Shown here: piece by piece, positions 32,342-42,577 of the stretch | How positions within the stretch are numbered: position 1 is the stretch's first letter | How the letters are laid out: every line of letters begins with the position of its first letter | Assembly: GCA_030549175.1 (NCBI GenBank) | Contig: JAUKUA010000001.1 | Location: 3,286,001-3,350,000 of the forward strand | Length of the DNA stretch: 64,000 nucleotides | Direction of reading: 5' to 3' | From: Lasiosphaeris hirsuta | Lineage: Eukaryota; Ascomycota; Sordariomycetes; Sordariales; Lasiosphaeriaceae | Translations under genes and position numbers: made by a program | Notes under the pieces: model-generated | Database searches by the model: none | What the model was told of the DNA's origin: nothing | The model's input: the letters and a program-made list of their open reading frames with translations, nothing else

Positions 32342-35300
32342 ATGGATGACGACTTTTTCGACGACATTCCTGACGAGGATATGTTAGCCCTGGAGCAGAC
32401 AATAAAAGTCAATGCACCTACTGTACATTCTCCTCCCTCGGCTGCTTACGGGGCCCGCCCTTCAAACTTCGGCCCGCCTCCCCCCCGACCCGCTCTATTT
32501 CATGCACAAAGGCAGACCGGTCCTCGGGCTACCAAGAAGCCCGGACCTTACGTCCCTCCGGTCCCGGGTCAACAGCACCCGCGACACCAACCCGACCCAT
32601 ATATCCCTCCGAGCCCTGGTATCCTTCTCGCCCAAAAAACGATTGGCCTAGCGCTTCCGGCAAGAGAAGAGCCACCCTTGCAAAGGCAGACGCCAGCACC
32701 TGCACTGACCACAGCCAGCTCCGGTGATAACATCTCGAGCATTGAGGATATTTCGTGGGACGACTTTGACAACTCGCCTGTGAAGGCTAACAACCAGCCC
32801 AACCACAGTGGCAGCTTTCGACAGCAGACGCTATGGGGCAACACGCTGGACCGGGCTCGGTCTCCGCAGTCCCAGCCTCAAGCGCAGGGACACAGTCGGT
32901 CGTACATCACAGACTTGCCTCCCGAGATTCCCACCCATCATGAGCTCAACCCTGATGCCCTGCCCACCTGGGTCTACCCCCTAAACCTGGGTCCAATCCG
33001 AGACTACCAGTTCAGCATTGTTAAGAATGGGCTGTTCAACAATACTCTCGTCGCTCTACCCACCGGCTTGGGCAAGACATTTATTGCCGCCACCGTCATG
33101 CTCAACTTTTTCCGCTGGACAAAAACCGCCAAGATAATCTTTGTCGCCCCCACCAAGCCTTTAGCTTCCCAACAAGTCGAAGCATGTCTCTCCGTCGCGG
33201 GAATCCCCCGGTCTGAGGCCACCCTGCTGACAGGCGACACCGTCACCAAGCTGCGAGCAGACGAGTGGAAAACCAAGCGCCTCTTCTTCATGACCCCACA
33301 GACTCTGATGAACGACCTCTCAAAAGGATACGCCGATCCCAAGTCTATTGTCTTGCTTGTCATTGATGAGGCCCATCGTGCCACCGGCAACTACGCCTAC
33401 GTCAAGGTTGTCCAGTTCATTCGCCGTTTCTCCAAGAGCTTCCGGGTTCTCGCCTTGACCGCCACACCTGGCTCTACACCCGATGCTGTCCAAGACGTCA
33501 TCACAAACCTCGAGGTTTCTCATATAGAGATCAGGACCGAGGAATCACTTGACCTCCAATCCTACGTCCACTCCCGAGGTGAAGACAAGGTCACATTCGA
33601 CCCGTCTGACGAGATGGTGAAGGTCAGAGATTTATTCACCAAGGCTCTGCAGCCTTTTGTCGACAAGCTATGCGCCCAGAACCTATTCTACAGCAAAGAC
33701 CCCATGAACCTGACAACATACGGCTTGCTCCAATCGAGAAACCAATGGATGAAAGGGCCTGGAAGACAACTTCAAGGAGGGGCAAAGTTTGCCATCATCA
33801 GCCTGTTCAACTTCCTCCAGAGTATCGCTCACGCCATCAAACTACTCAACTTTCACGGAATCAGACCCTTCTACACTGCCATAGTTGACTTCCGGGATGG
33901 TGACGGGAATAAGGGTTCCGGCACAAGCCCCAGACGTCAGCTGCTCAGTGACCAAAACTTCATCGAGATGATGAAGATGATTGAAGGTTGGCTGAAGCTA
34001 GACGGCTTCAACGGGCACCCCAAGCTCGACTATCTCTGCCAGACCCTCGTCAATCACTTTGTCGATGCCGGCGAGGGCTCTGCGACAAGGGCAATTGTCT
34101 TTTGTGAGTACCGGAACAGCGCTGCCGAGATAGTGTCTCTGCTGGACACCCAGCCGCTCATAAAAGCCAAGGCATTCGTAGGTCAAGCCGATTCCAAGGA
34201 GAGCAAAGGCATGAAGCAAAAGGATCAGATCGAGACGGTTGCCAAGTTCAAACAGGGCGAATTCAACGTTCTCGTGGCCACTTCCATCGGTGAGGAAGGG
34301 CTCGACATTGGCCAAGTCGACCTAATCGTCATGTATGATGCATCCGCATCGCCCATACGCATGCTGCAACGTATGGGAAGAACTGGCAGGAAAAGAGCGG
34401 GCAACGTTGTAGTGCTGCTCATGAAGGACAAGGAGCACAACAAGTTTGAGGAGGCTAGGGCTAAATACCGCGAAATGCAGCGAGCTATTACTAAAGGCGA
34501 CAGTTTCGTTTTCTGTCACGATCTCTCCACCCGGATCATTCCGCGGAACATCAAGCCCGAGGTCGACAAGCGTCACGTTGAGATCCCCCCGGAGAATGCA
34601 CAAAACGCCGGATTGCCCATACCCAAGACTTCGGCGAGAAAGCTGAGACAGCCGGTGCCCAAGAAGCGGTTCAACATGCCCAATGGCGTAGAGACTGGCT
34701 TTATCAAGGCATCTTCCATTGGCAAGCCACAGCCGGTCCAAAAAGCCGCCAGGGTTATTCGTAACTCCAAAGCGGTTCAGTCTGGCGGCCTCGACGAGCT
34801 GCCTGACCTCAGTAAGGTCTTTCTGAGCCCGGCCCAAATAGAAGAGCTCGACAAACTCTATCGTGATCTGCCATTCCGGCGCTATTCCATGGAGGAGGTC
34901 ACCGCCCCAAGCTTGAATGCGTTTCCCGCCTGGCAAAGAGTCCTTGGACATACCGTTCTACTAAAGCATGGCGAGCGCACGTTGAAGGTGGTAGCGCTCT
35001 TCAGGAAGCTTTCATTATTGCAGGATCCCTCCAAGCGCTTTACGAAGCCTTATCGCGACTCGGACGTGAGAGCCTGGGAGAAGCACCCGGTCCCTTCCTT
35101 CGCGGAAGATACGGACGACGAAGAGGATGGGCGTACGGGCTCGGCGCGTAAGAAAGCCCGTGACGTTTCAGAGAGCTACCAAATCATTGCTGAGATGACC
35201 CCTAAACCCAGAAAACGACAAAGTACATCGAGTAGTGCCAGGACCGCGAGAGCGGCGGCTTACGTCGACGAGAATGAGGACGAAGAGGTCGCGCCTACGG

Positions 35301-35899
35301 CCCGCGGGTGCGGAGGCCGGGTCCGTGGTGGGCGATCGGCTGCTGTCCCCCGTGGCAACAAGGGGCGCCGGGGTCGAGGGGGTGCGAAAGGTGGAGCTGG
35401 AAAGGGCCGCCAGCGTGTCAGCGATAATCTCGAAGACATCGGCGACGACTGTCTTCGCACCAGCGACATGGATGAGTCGGACGGATCCGACGACGGTGCC
35501 GACCTAGAAGGCTTCGTGGTCGACGACGACATGGCAACATCCAGCATGCCCCAGACAACCTCGCCCACGACCCCTAGATCATCCAAGAACCGAAAGCGTG
35601 GCGCCAGACAGAGCATGGTAGGACCGAGCCCCCTGTCTACCAATGAGCGGCCTTTTTACGAGCCCATGGAGTTCGGCCCCAGCGGGACGTCAGACTCTGA
35701 CATGCCCGACATCTCCAGGGCGATAAGCGGAAGCTCATCGGCGGCCAAGAAGACAAAGCGGGGAGCAACGGACATGGGTGGTGATGACGACGATGATGAT
35801 GATGCATTTGGCAGTCAGCCTACTAGAAGACAAAGCTTCCAGGAATCCGTCTTGAGGGGCAAGAGACGCCGCATTGTGACGGACAGCGATGAGGAGTAA
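32342..35899 (+). CDS. mph1: ATP-dependent DNA helicase Mph1 (FANCM family)
   Basis: A single exon of 1185 residues from the ATG starting [19 protein letters not shown]. Helicase motif I ([10 protein letters not shown]) is at about 235-246, DEAH ([14 protein letters not shown]) at about 341, and motif III ALTATPG follows. The C-terminal lobe carries [27 protein letters not shown] and the motif VI segment [14 protein letters not shown] at about 670-685. The tail is acidic and basic disorder with RGG-like repeats and an Asp run. Known: Mph1 unwinds D-loops and reverses forks to limit crossovers, and in animals the relative FANCM acts in crosslink repair. The frame is open 87 codons upstream, but only from a GTG, so the ATG at 32342 is preferred; it starts with the conserved acidic motif. 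Confidence 0.96.
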   Translation: MDDDFFDDIPDEDMLALEQTIKVNAPTVHSPPSAAYGARPSNFGPPPPRPALFHAQRQTGPRATKKPGPYVPPVPGQQHPRHQPDPYIPPSPGILLAQKTIGLALPAREEPPLQRQTPAPALTTASSGDNISSIEDISWDDFDNSPVKANNQPNHSGSFRQQTLWGNTLDRARSPQSQPQAQGHSRSYITDLPPEIPTHHELNPDALPTWVYPLNLGPIRDYQFSIVKNGLFNNTLVALPTGLGKTFIAATVMLNFFRWTKTAKIIFVAPTKPLASQQVEACLSVAGIPRSEATLLTGDTVTKLRADEWKTKRLFFMTPQTLMNDLSKGYADPKSIVLLVIDEAHRATGNYAYVKVVQFIRRFSKSFRVLALTATPGSTPDAVQDVITNLEVSHIEIRTEESLDLQSYVHSRGEDKVTFDPSDEMVKVRDLFTKALQPFVDKLCAQNLFYSKDPMNLTTYGLLQSRNQWMKGPGRQLQGGAKFAIISLFNFLQSIAHAIKLLNFHGIRPFYTAIVDFRDGDGNKGSGTSPRRQLLSDQNFIEMMKMIEGWLKLDGFNGHPKLDYLCQTLVNHFVDAGEGSATRAIVFCEYRNSAAEIVSLLDTQPLIKAKAFVGQADSKESKGMKQKDQIETVAKFKQGEFNVLVATSIGEEGLDIGQVDLIVMYDASASPIRMLQRMGRTGRKRAGNVVVLLMKDKEHNKFEEARAKYREMQRAITKGDSFVFCHDLSTRIIPRNIKPEVDKRHVEIPPENAQNAGLPIPKTSARKLRQPVPKKRFNMPNGVETGFIKASSIGKPQPVQKAARVIRNSKAVQSGGLDELPDLSKVFLSPAQIEELDKLYRDLPFRRYSMEEVTAPSLNAFPAWQRVLGHTVLLKHGERTLKVVALFRKLSLLQDPSKRFTKPYRDSDVRAWEKHPVPSFAEDTDDEEDGRTGSARKKARDVSESYQIIAEMTPKPRKRQSTSSSARTARAAAYVDENEDEEVAPTARGCGGRVRGGRSAAVPRGNKGRRGRGGAKGGAGKGRQRVSDNLEDIGDDCLRTSDMDESDGSDDGADLEGFVVDDDMATSSMPQTTSPTTPRSSKNRKRGARQSMVGPSPLSTNERPFYEPMEFGPSGTSDSDMPDISRAISGSSSAAKKTKRGATDMGGDDDDDDDAFGSQPTRRQSFQESVLRGKRRRIVTDSDEE

Positions 35900-36668
35900 G
35901 GGGGCATCTACTATGGAGTTTTCGCGGCGCATAAAGTACAGGAAGAATCTCCGGAGGCATTGCTTTTCGCTTCGCATAGCTCGGTCCAGCACTCATTCAT
36001 CGACATTGTGTATGGTAGCTGTTGCATAGTTTTCAACATGATTTCGGGGCACTTTTCTTTTTATTGCGGTCTTCGGTTCTTTCCTGGCAAGGAAAGTATC
36101 AGTCTGGCGTCTTTTCCCGGGGGGATACAGCTGGGCATTGATCGGCGCAGGGGTGGGTAAAGAGAGATGCTTGGAGGAGGAACCGAGGACGGACTCAGAA
36201 ATTGTTTACTGATGTTATTCTTTGAGCGGAAGGCATCTATTGATTTGTGGGACGGGAAGATAGACTTCGCATGAAGCCTTTGGAATGCATGGAGACACTT
36301 GGGGTGTCGTAAACCGTATGGACCTGGGCATTCTAGGGGATCCCATCCCTACCTACCGATTAGGGATACAAAACCAGCTCGATATCCGAATCAAAACCCG
36401 TACCGAATTGAACAATAGCGACCTATTTATGTGATGTAATAAATATCGTATTTTCTTACGGGCCTCGCGGTCTACATTGCAAGAGATATGGGAACTAAAT
36501 CTCAAGTTCTGGAACTAGTAACAATATCACGGGTGTCACCATGACACGCCTTCCGATATTTTGCTACCATTGATGAAGTTAAGATGCTGCCTACCGCCAC
36601 TTACCAATATCACCCACCTTACTTACCTGTACCACCATCAAGAAGGAGGGGGGAAGGGGGGGCAATGT
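35900..36668. other. 3' region of MPH1 and of the 36.7-kb gene
   Basis: No gene. On the minus strand 36600-36668 carries several GTAAGT/GTGAGT donor-like strings and a pyrimidine tract that may belong to a final exon of the neighbouring gene. Confidence 0.45.
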
Positions 36669-37508
36669 TCAACTCACCTGAGGGAATGCCACCTGCGACA
36701 GTGGACTCTTCCCCCGCTTCTCCCGCACACACCTTACCCCAGAGAACGGTCCGGGGTCCCTTGCTGGTCCCAGGGTGAACTTGGGCTTCGATACTCTCGG
36801 CGGCACGAGTTGTCCGTCCCGATCGACCGTCGGCCACGGCCCGAATAGCGGCAGCGACATGTTGTTCCAGCACCAGAGCATGCGGCGATGCGTCTCGTCG
36901 TCGGCATCGCATTCGATGCCGTGGAAATCGAGCGTCGCCACGGCCGCTGCCACCCAGACGTTACGCCTGGCCGCCACGTCGGCGCGCAGCCGATCCCGGT
37001 GGAAGAGGTGGATCAGGAACAGATGCGCCGGCAGGGTGGCCGGCATGGAGAGGTACTGCTGGGCCTGGGCGATGCGCCGGCGGCCGATGGCCGATGTATA
37101 ATGGTGGCGGCGCCCATCCAGAGCTGAGTGGACGGGAGGGAGCGGGTGACTTTGCTGCTGGAGGGCGTGGTTTCTGCCCGACAAGTGGTGGGGCGGGGTG
37201 GTGTGGAGGCCGCGGATGTTGGTCCCGGTCAATCCGGTGTTGTTGCCCGCCGAGATGGCGTTTCTGCGATGTCGACGGGCGATAGCCTGCTGTGACGATA
37301 TCGCCGATCTCCTGGAGCCGGTGGTCGTTTTAGAAGACCTCATCGGTGATCGCGGGCGGCGGACGACAAACTGACCGGTTCCAATTCTTGGGGCACCAGG
37401 CCCAGCACCTGGGGCGGCCTCTGTAGGCGTGTCGGCGACATCCGGCTCATCCATGCTTCTCTGGCGGCCAGAAAAAAGCCGTGCGATGAAGGAACGTCGG
37501 CACATCAT
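36669..37508 (-). CDS. Uncharacterised protein, basic and disordered N-terminus
   Basis: An open frame of 279 residues, not recognised. The first half is rich in Arg, Ser and Pro. About 145-225 looks folded: HRDRLRADVAARRNVWVAAAV, ATLDFHGIECDADDETHRRM, then MLWCWNNMSLPLFGPW. No membrane helix or signal peptide. The 3' end is doubtful: the last codons coincide with a consensus donor (CAG, then gtgagt), and a 45-nt in-frame gtaagg...cgcag segment lies just before. A spliced ending VSKVGDIGKWR is possible after removing about 52 nt. It is convergent with MPH1 and divergent from the 38.2-kb gene. Confidence 0.5.
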   Translation of the reverse strand: MMCRRSFIARLFSGRQRSMDEPDVADTPTEAAPGAGPGAPRIGTGQFVVRRPRSPMRSSKTTTGSRRSAISSQQAIARRHRRNAISAGNNTGLTGTNIRGLHTTPPHHLSGRNHALQQQSHPLPPVHSALDGRRHHYTSAIGRRRIAQAQQYLSMPATLPAHLFLIHLFHRDRLRADVAARRNVWVAAAVATLDFHGIECDADDETHRRMLWCWNNMSLPLFGPWPTVDRDGQLVPPRVSKPKFTLGPARDPGPFSGVRCVREKRGKSPLSQVAFPQVS

Positions 37509-38163
37509 GGAAGAAAGGCTGTGTGCTCTTCTGAAGAAAACAGGGCTAGAAGTACCCTCAAGTATCGCCCAGCTCCCAGAGGTCCCGGGAAGACGAATCT
37601 AGAATGTGGCCCCTGGAACTGGTGGTGTGGTTCGGATGATGAAAAAAAGAGATACAGGCCAATTTGTATGCCCAGGATGCGCTCTTTTAAACCAAGTAGT
37701 CTTTTTCGGGGAGCGGCAAACACACAAGGGATGTGTGAACAATGGCTATATATTATCCAACACGCTGATGAGAAGTGTCGTGACTATAACATACATTGTA
37801 GACAATGGAAACAATCATCGACCAAGTATATCCATCTGGTTATTCACCTAACCCTAGTGTACCTTGATACAGATGCCCTTTTGAAGCGAGGACGTCCCAA
37901 ACAAAGGGGCTTGTTCGGGCCACAGCTTCAGGGGACACGACAAAGGATCCTGCGAACAATGTGGCCTAAAAACAACACCATGGTTGTATACCAGGACGTT
38001 CCCTTTGTCCAAAGAAGCAGGTATGCCCGTTGGGTTAAATACCACCGGGCTTCCCTGATAGAAATGTCTGAAGACCATGAAAGCTAGGCATTCACGAAAA
38101 GTAAAGTGAACTGAACCGACAACACCCCAAACAACCGAACAAAACAAACAACAACACACGACC
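37509..38163. other. Divergent region between two unrecognised genes
   Basis: The 188-codon frame at 37521-38087 has no domain and runs through likely promoter sequence. The last 60 bases before 38164 are A/C-rich (aacaaaacaaacaacaacac), typical of a fungal 5' leader. Confidence 0.45.
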
Positions 38164-38853
38164 ATGTGTACAGACTGGATCTTCACCTTCCCGCAATGCG
38201 AGCACAAGGTCTTCTCTCGGGAGCAGTGCGTGGCGAAGCGGCAAGAGAAGGTTCGGGCATCGGCGTCTTGGAACTGCTGCGGCTTATGGCCCAGGAGGGA
38301 GCGCAAGGTATGTGAGCCCCGGGAGAAGCAGGTCCGGGCAAGTCGATGTTGCCAGGCATGCCGGCGGAATGAGGGGCGCACGTGGGGAGCACAGAGAAAG
38401 GTGAACGATGCTGAGGCGAAACGGCAGGCCTCAGACGCAGCAAAGAAGTACTACAACTCATCCGAACCTCGGCCGAGGCCCGAGTCGTCCAATGTTTACA
38501 AGCAGGCAGTACAGATTGACCCCACCGATGACTTCAATCAGTTCATTAGGGCCCAGCCACAAGCACCGCGAAGGATAGAGAAGCCTAAACAAGATCCGTT
38601 TTGGGATTCCCGTGATAAGCCCCTTCCACCGGCTCCGCTGAATATCACGAAAAAGCACGGCAGCTCGCGGCCACAGGCTCGGGTGAACACGCCAGCACTA
38701 CCTCCACGGGTGATGACACGAACGGGAGCAGGACAGCGGGCACGGGTTGTCTCGCCCGCCTCGGTCGTGGTTCCGTCGCTCTCAGTCACCTATGACAGCG
38801 AGCCTCTCCCCGACGATGACTTTCTTGATATGATGCACGGTTACCATCGCTAA
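38164..38853 (+). CDS. Small Cys-rich uncharacterised protein
   Basis: A single frame of 229 residues, not recognised by name. The start MCTDWIFTFPQCEHKVFSRE has a C-x-H pattern, followed by a CC-containing pair of segments (VRASASWNCC and VRASRCCQACRR) that look like a degenerate repeat. Such short N-terminal Cys/His clusters recur in unnamed fungal proteins and may bind zinc. The rest is disordered and basic, ending in an acidic DSEPLPDDDFLDMM. No signal peptide. A gtatgt...gccag segment of 48 nt inside the Cys region (38309-38356) keeps frame and could be an intron, which would remove four cysteines. Confidence 0.55.
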   Translation: MCTDWIFTFPQCEHKVFSREQCVAKRQEKVRASASWNCCGLWPRRERKVCEPREKQVRASRCCQACRRNEGRTWGAQRKVNDAEAKRQASDAAKKYYNSSEPRPRPESSNVYKQAVQIDPTDDFNQFIRAQPQAPRRIEKPKQDPFWDSRDKPLPPAPLNITKKHGSSRPQARVNTPALPPRVMTRTGAGQRARVVSPASVVVPSLSVTYDSEPLPDDDFLDMMHGYHR

Positions 38854-41800
38854 GGTAGGCCGGCGGGCTCAGGATACATGATACGGCAGGCCAGGCGGTC
38901 CATTGGACGCAGGCATATACTGTCCAGCGGCGAGATGTCGTGTTTGCAGGCTGCATGTTGCATGATGCAGTCGGCGGTGGCGGGGGCAGCTTCGGCCTTG
39001 TTGTTGCCCAACAGGCACAAGATGCCGTCCTGTCGACGAGACAGGAGAATATGCAGCCCTGTGCCACTGAGTGCTGATTGGTGCGTTTTCCCTCTCCTTG
39101 CCCCCCTCTCCAATGCGCCTTGTTTTGGTGCCCACCTTTTGCACATTTGGAGAATGCTGCTTCGGCTAGATAGGATCTTGGACATCATAGGTACAGTACT
39201 ATTTTCAATTCGAGTTGCGAGGTGCAGCATGTAAGATTTGTCCCGCGAAAAAAATAAAAATAAAAAAAAATACCTCTTTGCTGCCTGATTGCCAGTGAAC
39301 CCTCCTTGGGGCTTTTGTTTTCCTCAAAGTGATGCCTCGCGACAAACAGTACTCCAGTGTGTGCGTGTCGTCTGGAAATGCAGGTGCCTGGGTTGGGATG
39401 TTGCGTAGGACCGGACTCGTTATGTGCTTGACCGACTCGCCTTTCTTTAGCGGCGGCATGGCGTATGCGGGGGTTTGACAGGTTGCCGCAATTGTCCTGG
39501 GAGGCTCCCGGTTTCTCATCCATCCCATTCGCGCGCGGGAAGAACTTGGGCAGGGACGCGCACTCACATACTGCGTAGGGCTGACATTGATAGCTGGAGC
39601 TGGAGGAGGAACCCACGCCAAAACCTGTTGCTCCTTCCCTGCTAGTGTCGAGCGCGCCCAGAGTGCTGCATTTCACAGGGTAGGACTGAGGTAGTGTAGA
39701 AATGACCTGCCGAGTGACTCTCCCTCGCTGTCGCGTTTGCGAATTGCGAAATAGCATGAGGACGCGCGACGTTGGTTGGCTGGCCGTTTGGGTGAGGGAT
39801 GACGAGGCGGCAGCTAAGCTTGGTCTGAGGTCGGGTAACTTCCATGTGGATCCATCCATTACCTTACGATTTTGGGCCTCCCCTGCGCTTCCCATTCTCA
39901 CTCTATCCCCAGAAAACGGATCTTTCCACCTGCTGCCAGCCCTACCGCTGCACAAAATCAAGTGAGTAGTCTAGTACGACCTGCGTGCTTCCCATTGTGC
40001 GGGTAGGCGGGCCCATGATTCAAGTTGCGCTTGGACGGTGGTGGCTGGTGATCACAACTGGTCGTAATAAGTCCTACAGACAATTTAGAACAATCGAAAG
40101 TAACAGGCCTATGTGCATCCGTCTAGCCCTACGTAAGTCGCAAACAAAAATCCGTCACGTCGACTCGGCAGAGCCCAGAGGCAAAATCGAGAGAGGTACC
40201 GCGGAGGGGGGAGCAACGGGACATTTAGGGCAAGGCTGCCACCCGCATTAGTCTGCATCTTTCTTTTGGTCAGCTGAGTGAATCGGGGTGGGCCGGCAGG
40301 AATTACGGGGTGAATTCAACCGATGTCAGATTTTGGGGGCCAAATCGGACGAGCGTTCGATGTTGAGAAAGACACAGGCAATAGGGAGAGCGAAAGCAAG
40401 CCCTAGCGGGTCGGTTTCTGACTGCAGTGTTCCGCCTGTGCCTGGACTCATGCTGTTCTAGCAGTATACTCCACGCTAGACTGCAGGATGCCCTCCCTGC
40501 TCGCGGGGGGCTGCTTTGCGTTGTTGTTTCGCAACTTTGCATTGTGTTGTGTTGAGAAGGGGTTTGGAGTCCCGAATCGACCAGGTGTTTGCGGCGACGC
40601 TATTGGCGGTAAAGTGGAGTAATGTCACTGTCAACCATATCTCGGCCAGTCCGCCAGACAGACGGGGCTCAGCTGGGCGGGGCTCATCGCCGCTTTCTTC
40701 CTGTGTCGGTGGGACGCTGGAGCGCTGCCCTGGTCGACCGCCGGCGCCGCAGCCCAGTGTCCTTGTTTGGGGCCCCTGGGGCCATCTCACCCCCCGTGCC
40801 ACTAGCGGGAGAGAGCAAGGAGGAGAACCCGGAACCAGTGGAACGACAGGGAGCAACGACCTACCTAGCGACGGGACTGGAGGAATGCCATTCGCGGTTG
40901 TCAAGATTAGCTTCATGCTAGGTTCTTCTTCACTCACTATTTCCATCACCTGCGGCCGGCTGCTGCCCGTTTGCCAGCGATCAACACTCCGTTCGCGCCA
41001 GAGCAGGTGAAGCTCTGCGACGCTCTTCATCGAATAGCCACAACACGGCAGCACACGGCCCTGGGCAATCACCCTGCTTCCTGCCCCTCTCTCCCACTCA
41101 ACCGATGTGAATGTCGATGTGGCCGTGCCGCCCACCTTCTTGATTGAAACCGAAAGATGCAACTCCGAACTCCTTTTGAAAGATGGAGATGACATGCGCA
41201 CGGGCGGCTACTTTCGTCATGTCCCGCGCGTCCCACACGCTCGGCGCGCTCGACGGGCCAGCTGTGTGCCGTTTGCGAGAGAATCTCGAAGAAATTCGTC
41301 TGCCCAAGGGGCATGAAACGCTGGAGTGAGCGTTTGATGCTTTTGTGCCGAATTGATGTCGACAATACAATGGTGCTGGCTAGAAGCTGCACCAAGTCGG
41401 ATTGAGTTTGCTAGCCAGGAACTTGCGGCTGATTATCCCAAGCTCTCGAGACGACAGGGGATGGCTTCGAAGGCGCAGCGCGGGGGACACAGCTCCAATC
41501 GACTGCGTGTGTGTCAGCAACAACAGCCTCTCATTAGCCCTCTCATAGCTCCTGAGGCCGTGAGCGCTGCTGGCGACTCAACTCGCGCCCTAACACGGGC
41601 TACCATTGCTCCAGCGGCAGGTGTGTCGTGCGACTTGCAGTGTCATCAGTGTGGCATTGGTGCTGCGCAATGCTTTTTCGGATGCCACAATTGGAAGGAT
41701 TCGCAAGCGCCCAATCACCACCAACTCGTCTCTAGCTGCGCCGCCGTGACCCGCTTTTTCTCCAGGGTGCGCTTTCCCCATCCTGGTCGCAGAGCAGGCA

Positions 41801-42577
41801 GCAACGTCCGGCTCTCTTGGCCCTCTTTTGCTCTCTCATCATCCTCGCTCTCCCTCAAAGCTCCTGTCCCCAAGTCGTCTTCCACCAACGCGTGTTTCGT
41901 GTCTTTTTGCTCCTGTTCATCTCCATCCCGACCTGAGGCCGCCGTTGTGAAGCTTGAACGGCCGACTTCCAGGCTCAAAACCAAGCCTCGCCCAGCCCGG
42001 GCCTTCGTATCATATCCGCCGTGCCTCCTGTCGTCGCCATCATTAGCATCGCTTGCCTCTGTCGTCCTTCCGACCTGCCTGCGTGTTGGCCCGCCTTCTG
42101 CCCTCTTCCATCAGTGTCTATCTCCTACTGCCCACCTGCCCGCTCGACGCCCTTCCGTCCTCACTCTGCCGGGACACCCATCTATTGATCCGCTGAACGA
42201 ACATCTGAGAGCCGCGTCACACATCGGGCTATCAGCATCATCTTCACAGCATACCCTATAGAGGGAACAACGTATGTCACACCGGCTCTCATTCACTTCC
42301 CTCGTCAAGTTTCTCGCGTTTGCGTTTGTCTCGGCTCTCCCACCTCCCATGCCCTACCAGGATTGACCAATCCGGCTTGCAAGCCTGCTTGTTATATCCA
42401 CGACAAGGCGCTGGGACGCAGCTGCATTCGGCCTCGCATGCTTGCTGTGACTCACACCCCTTTCCTGTCTTCCTCAGCCTTACAATGAACAGATAGATAA
42501 CTGACTTGAGGACCTAACACAGTGTCCTGCCCACCTTCCATCATAGCGATTTGGGTCCACCCCACACGCCCGCAATC
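38854..42577. other. 3.7-kb region and long leader of the C2H2 gene
   Basis: An A-rich tract lies at 39246-39271. Open frames at 39185-39961, 40476-41201 and 41353-42261 show no domain; the last is Ser/Pro-rich from pyrimidine-rich sequence and looks like leader. A gtatgt at 42272 and gtcttcctcag near 42470 could bound a 5' UTR intron, with a 30-codon ORF (42274-42366) inside it. Confidence 0.45.

Noticed and set aside
40476..41201. A 241-codon minus frame
   Set aside because: No domain, composition irregular, overlapping + frames of similar quality.
41353..42261. A 302-codon + frame before the C2H2 gene
   Set aside because: Ser/Pro/Leu bias from pyrimidine-rich leader sequence, no domain, stop before the C2H2 start.
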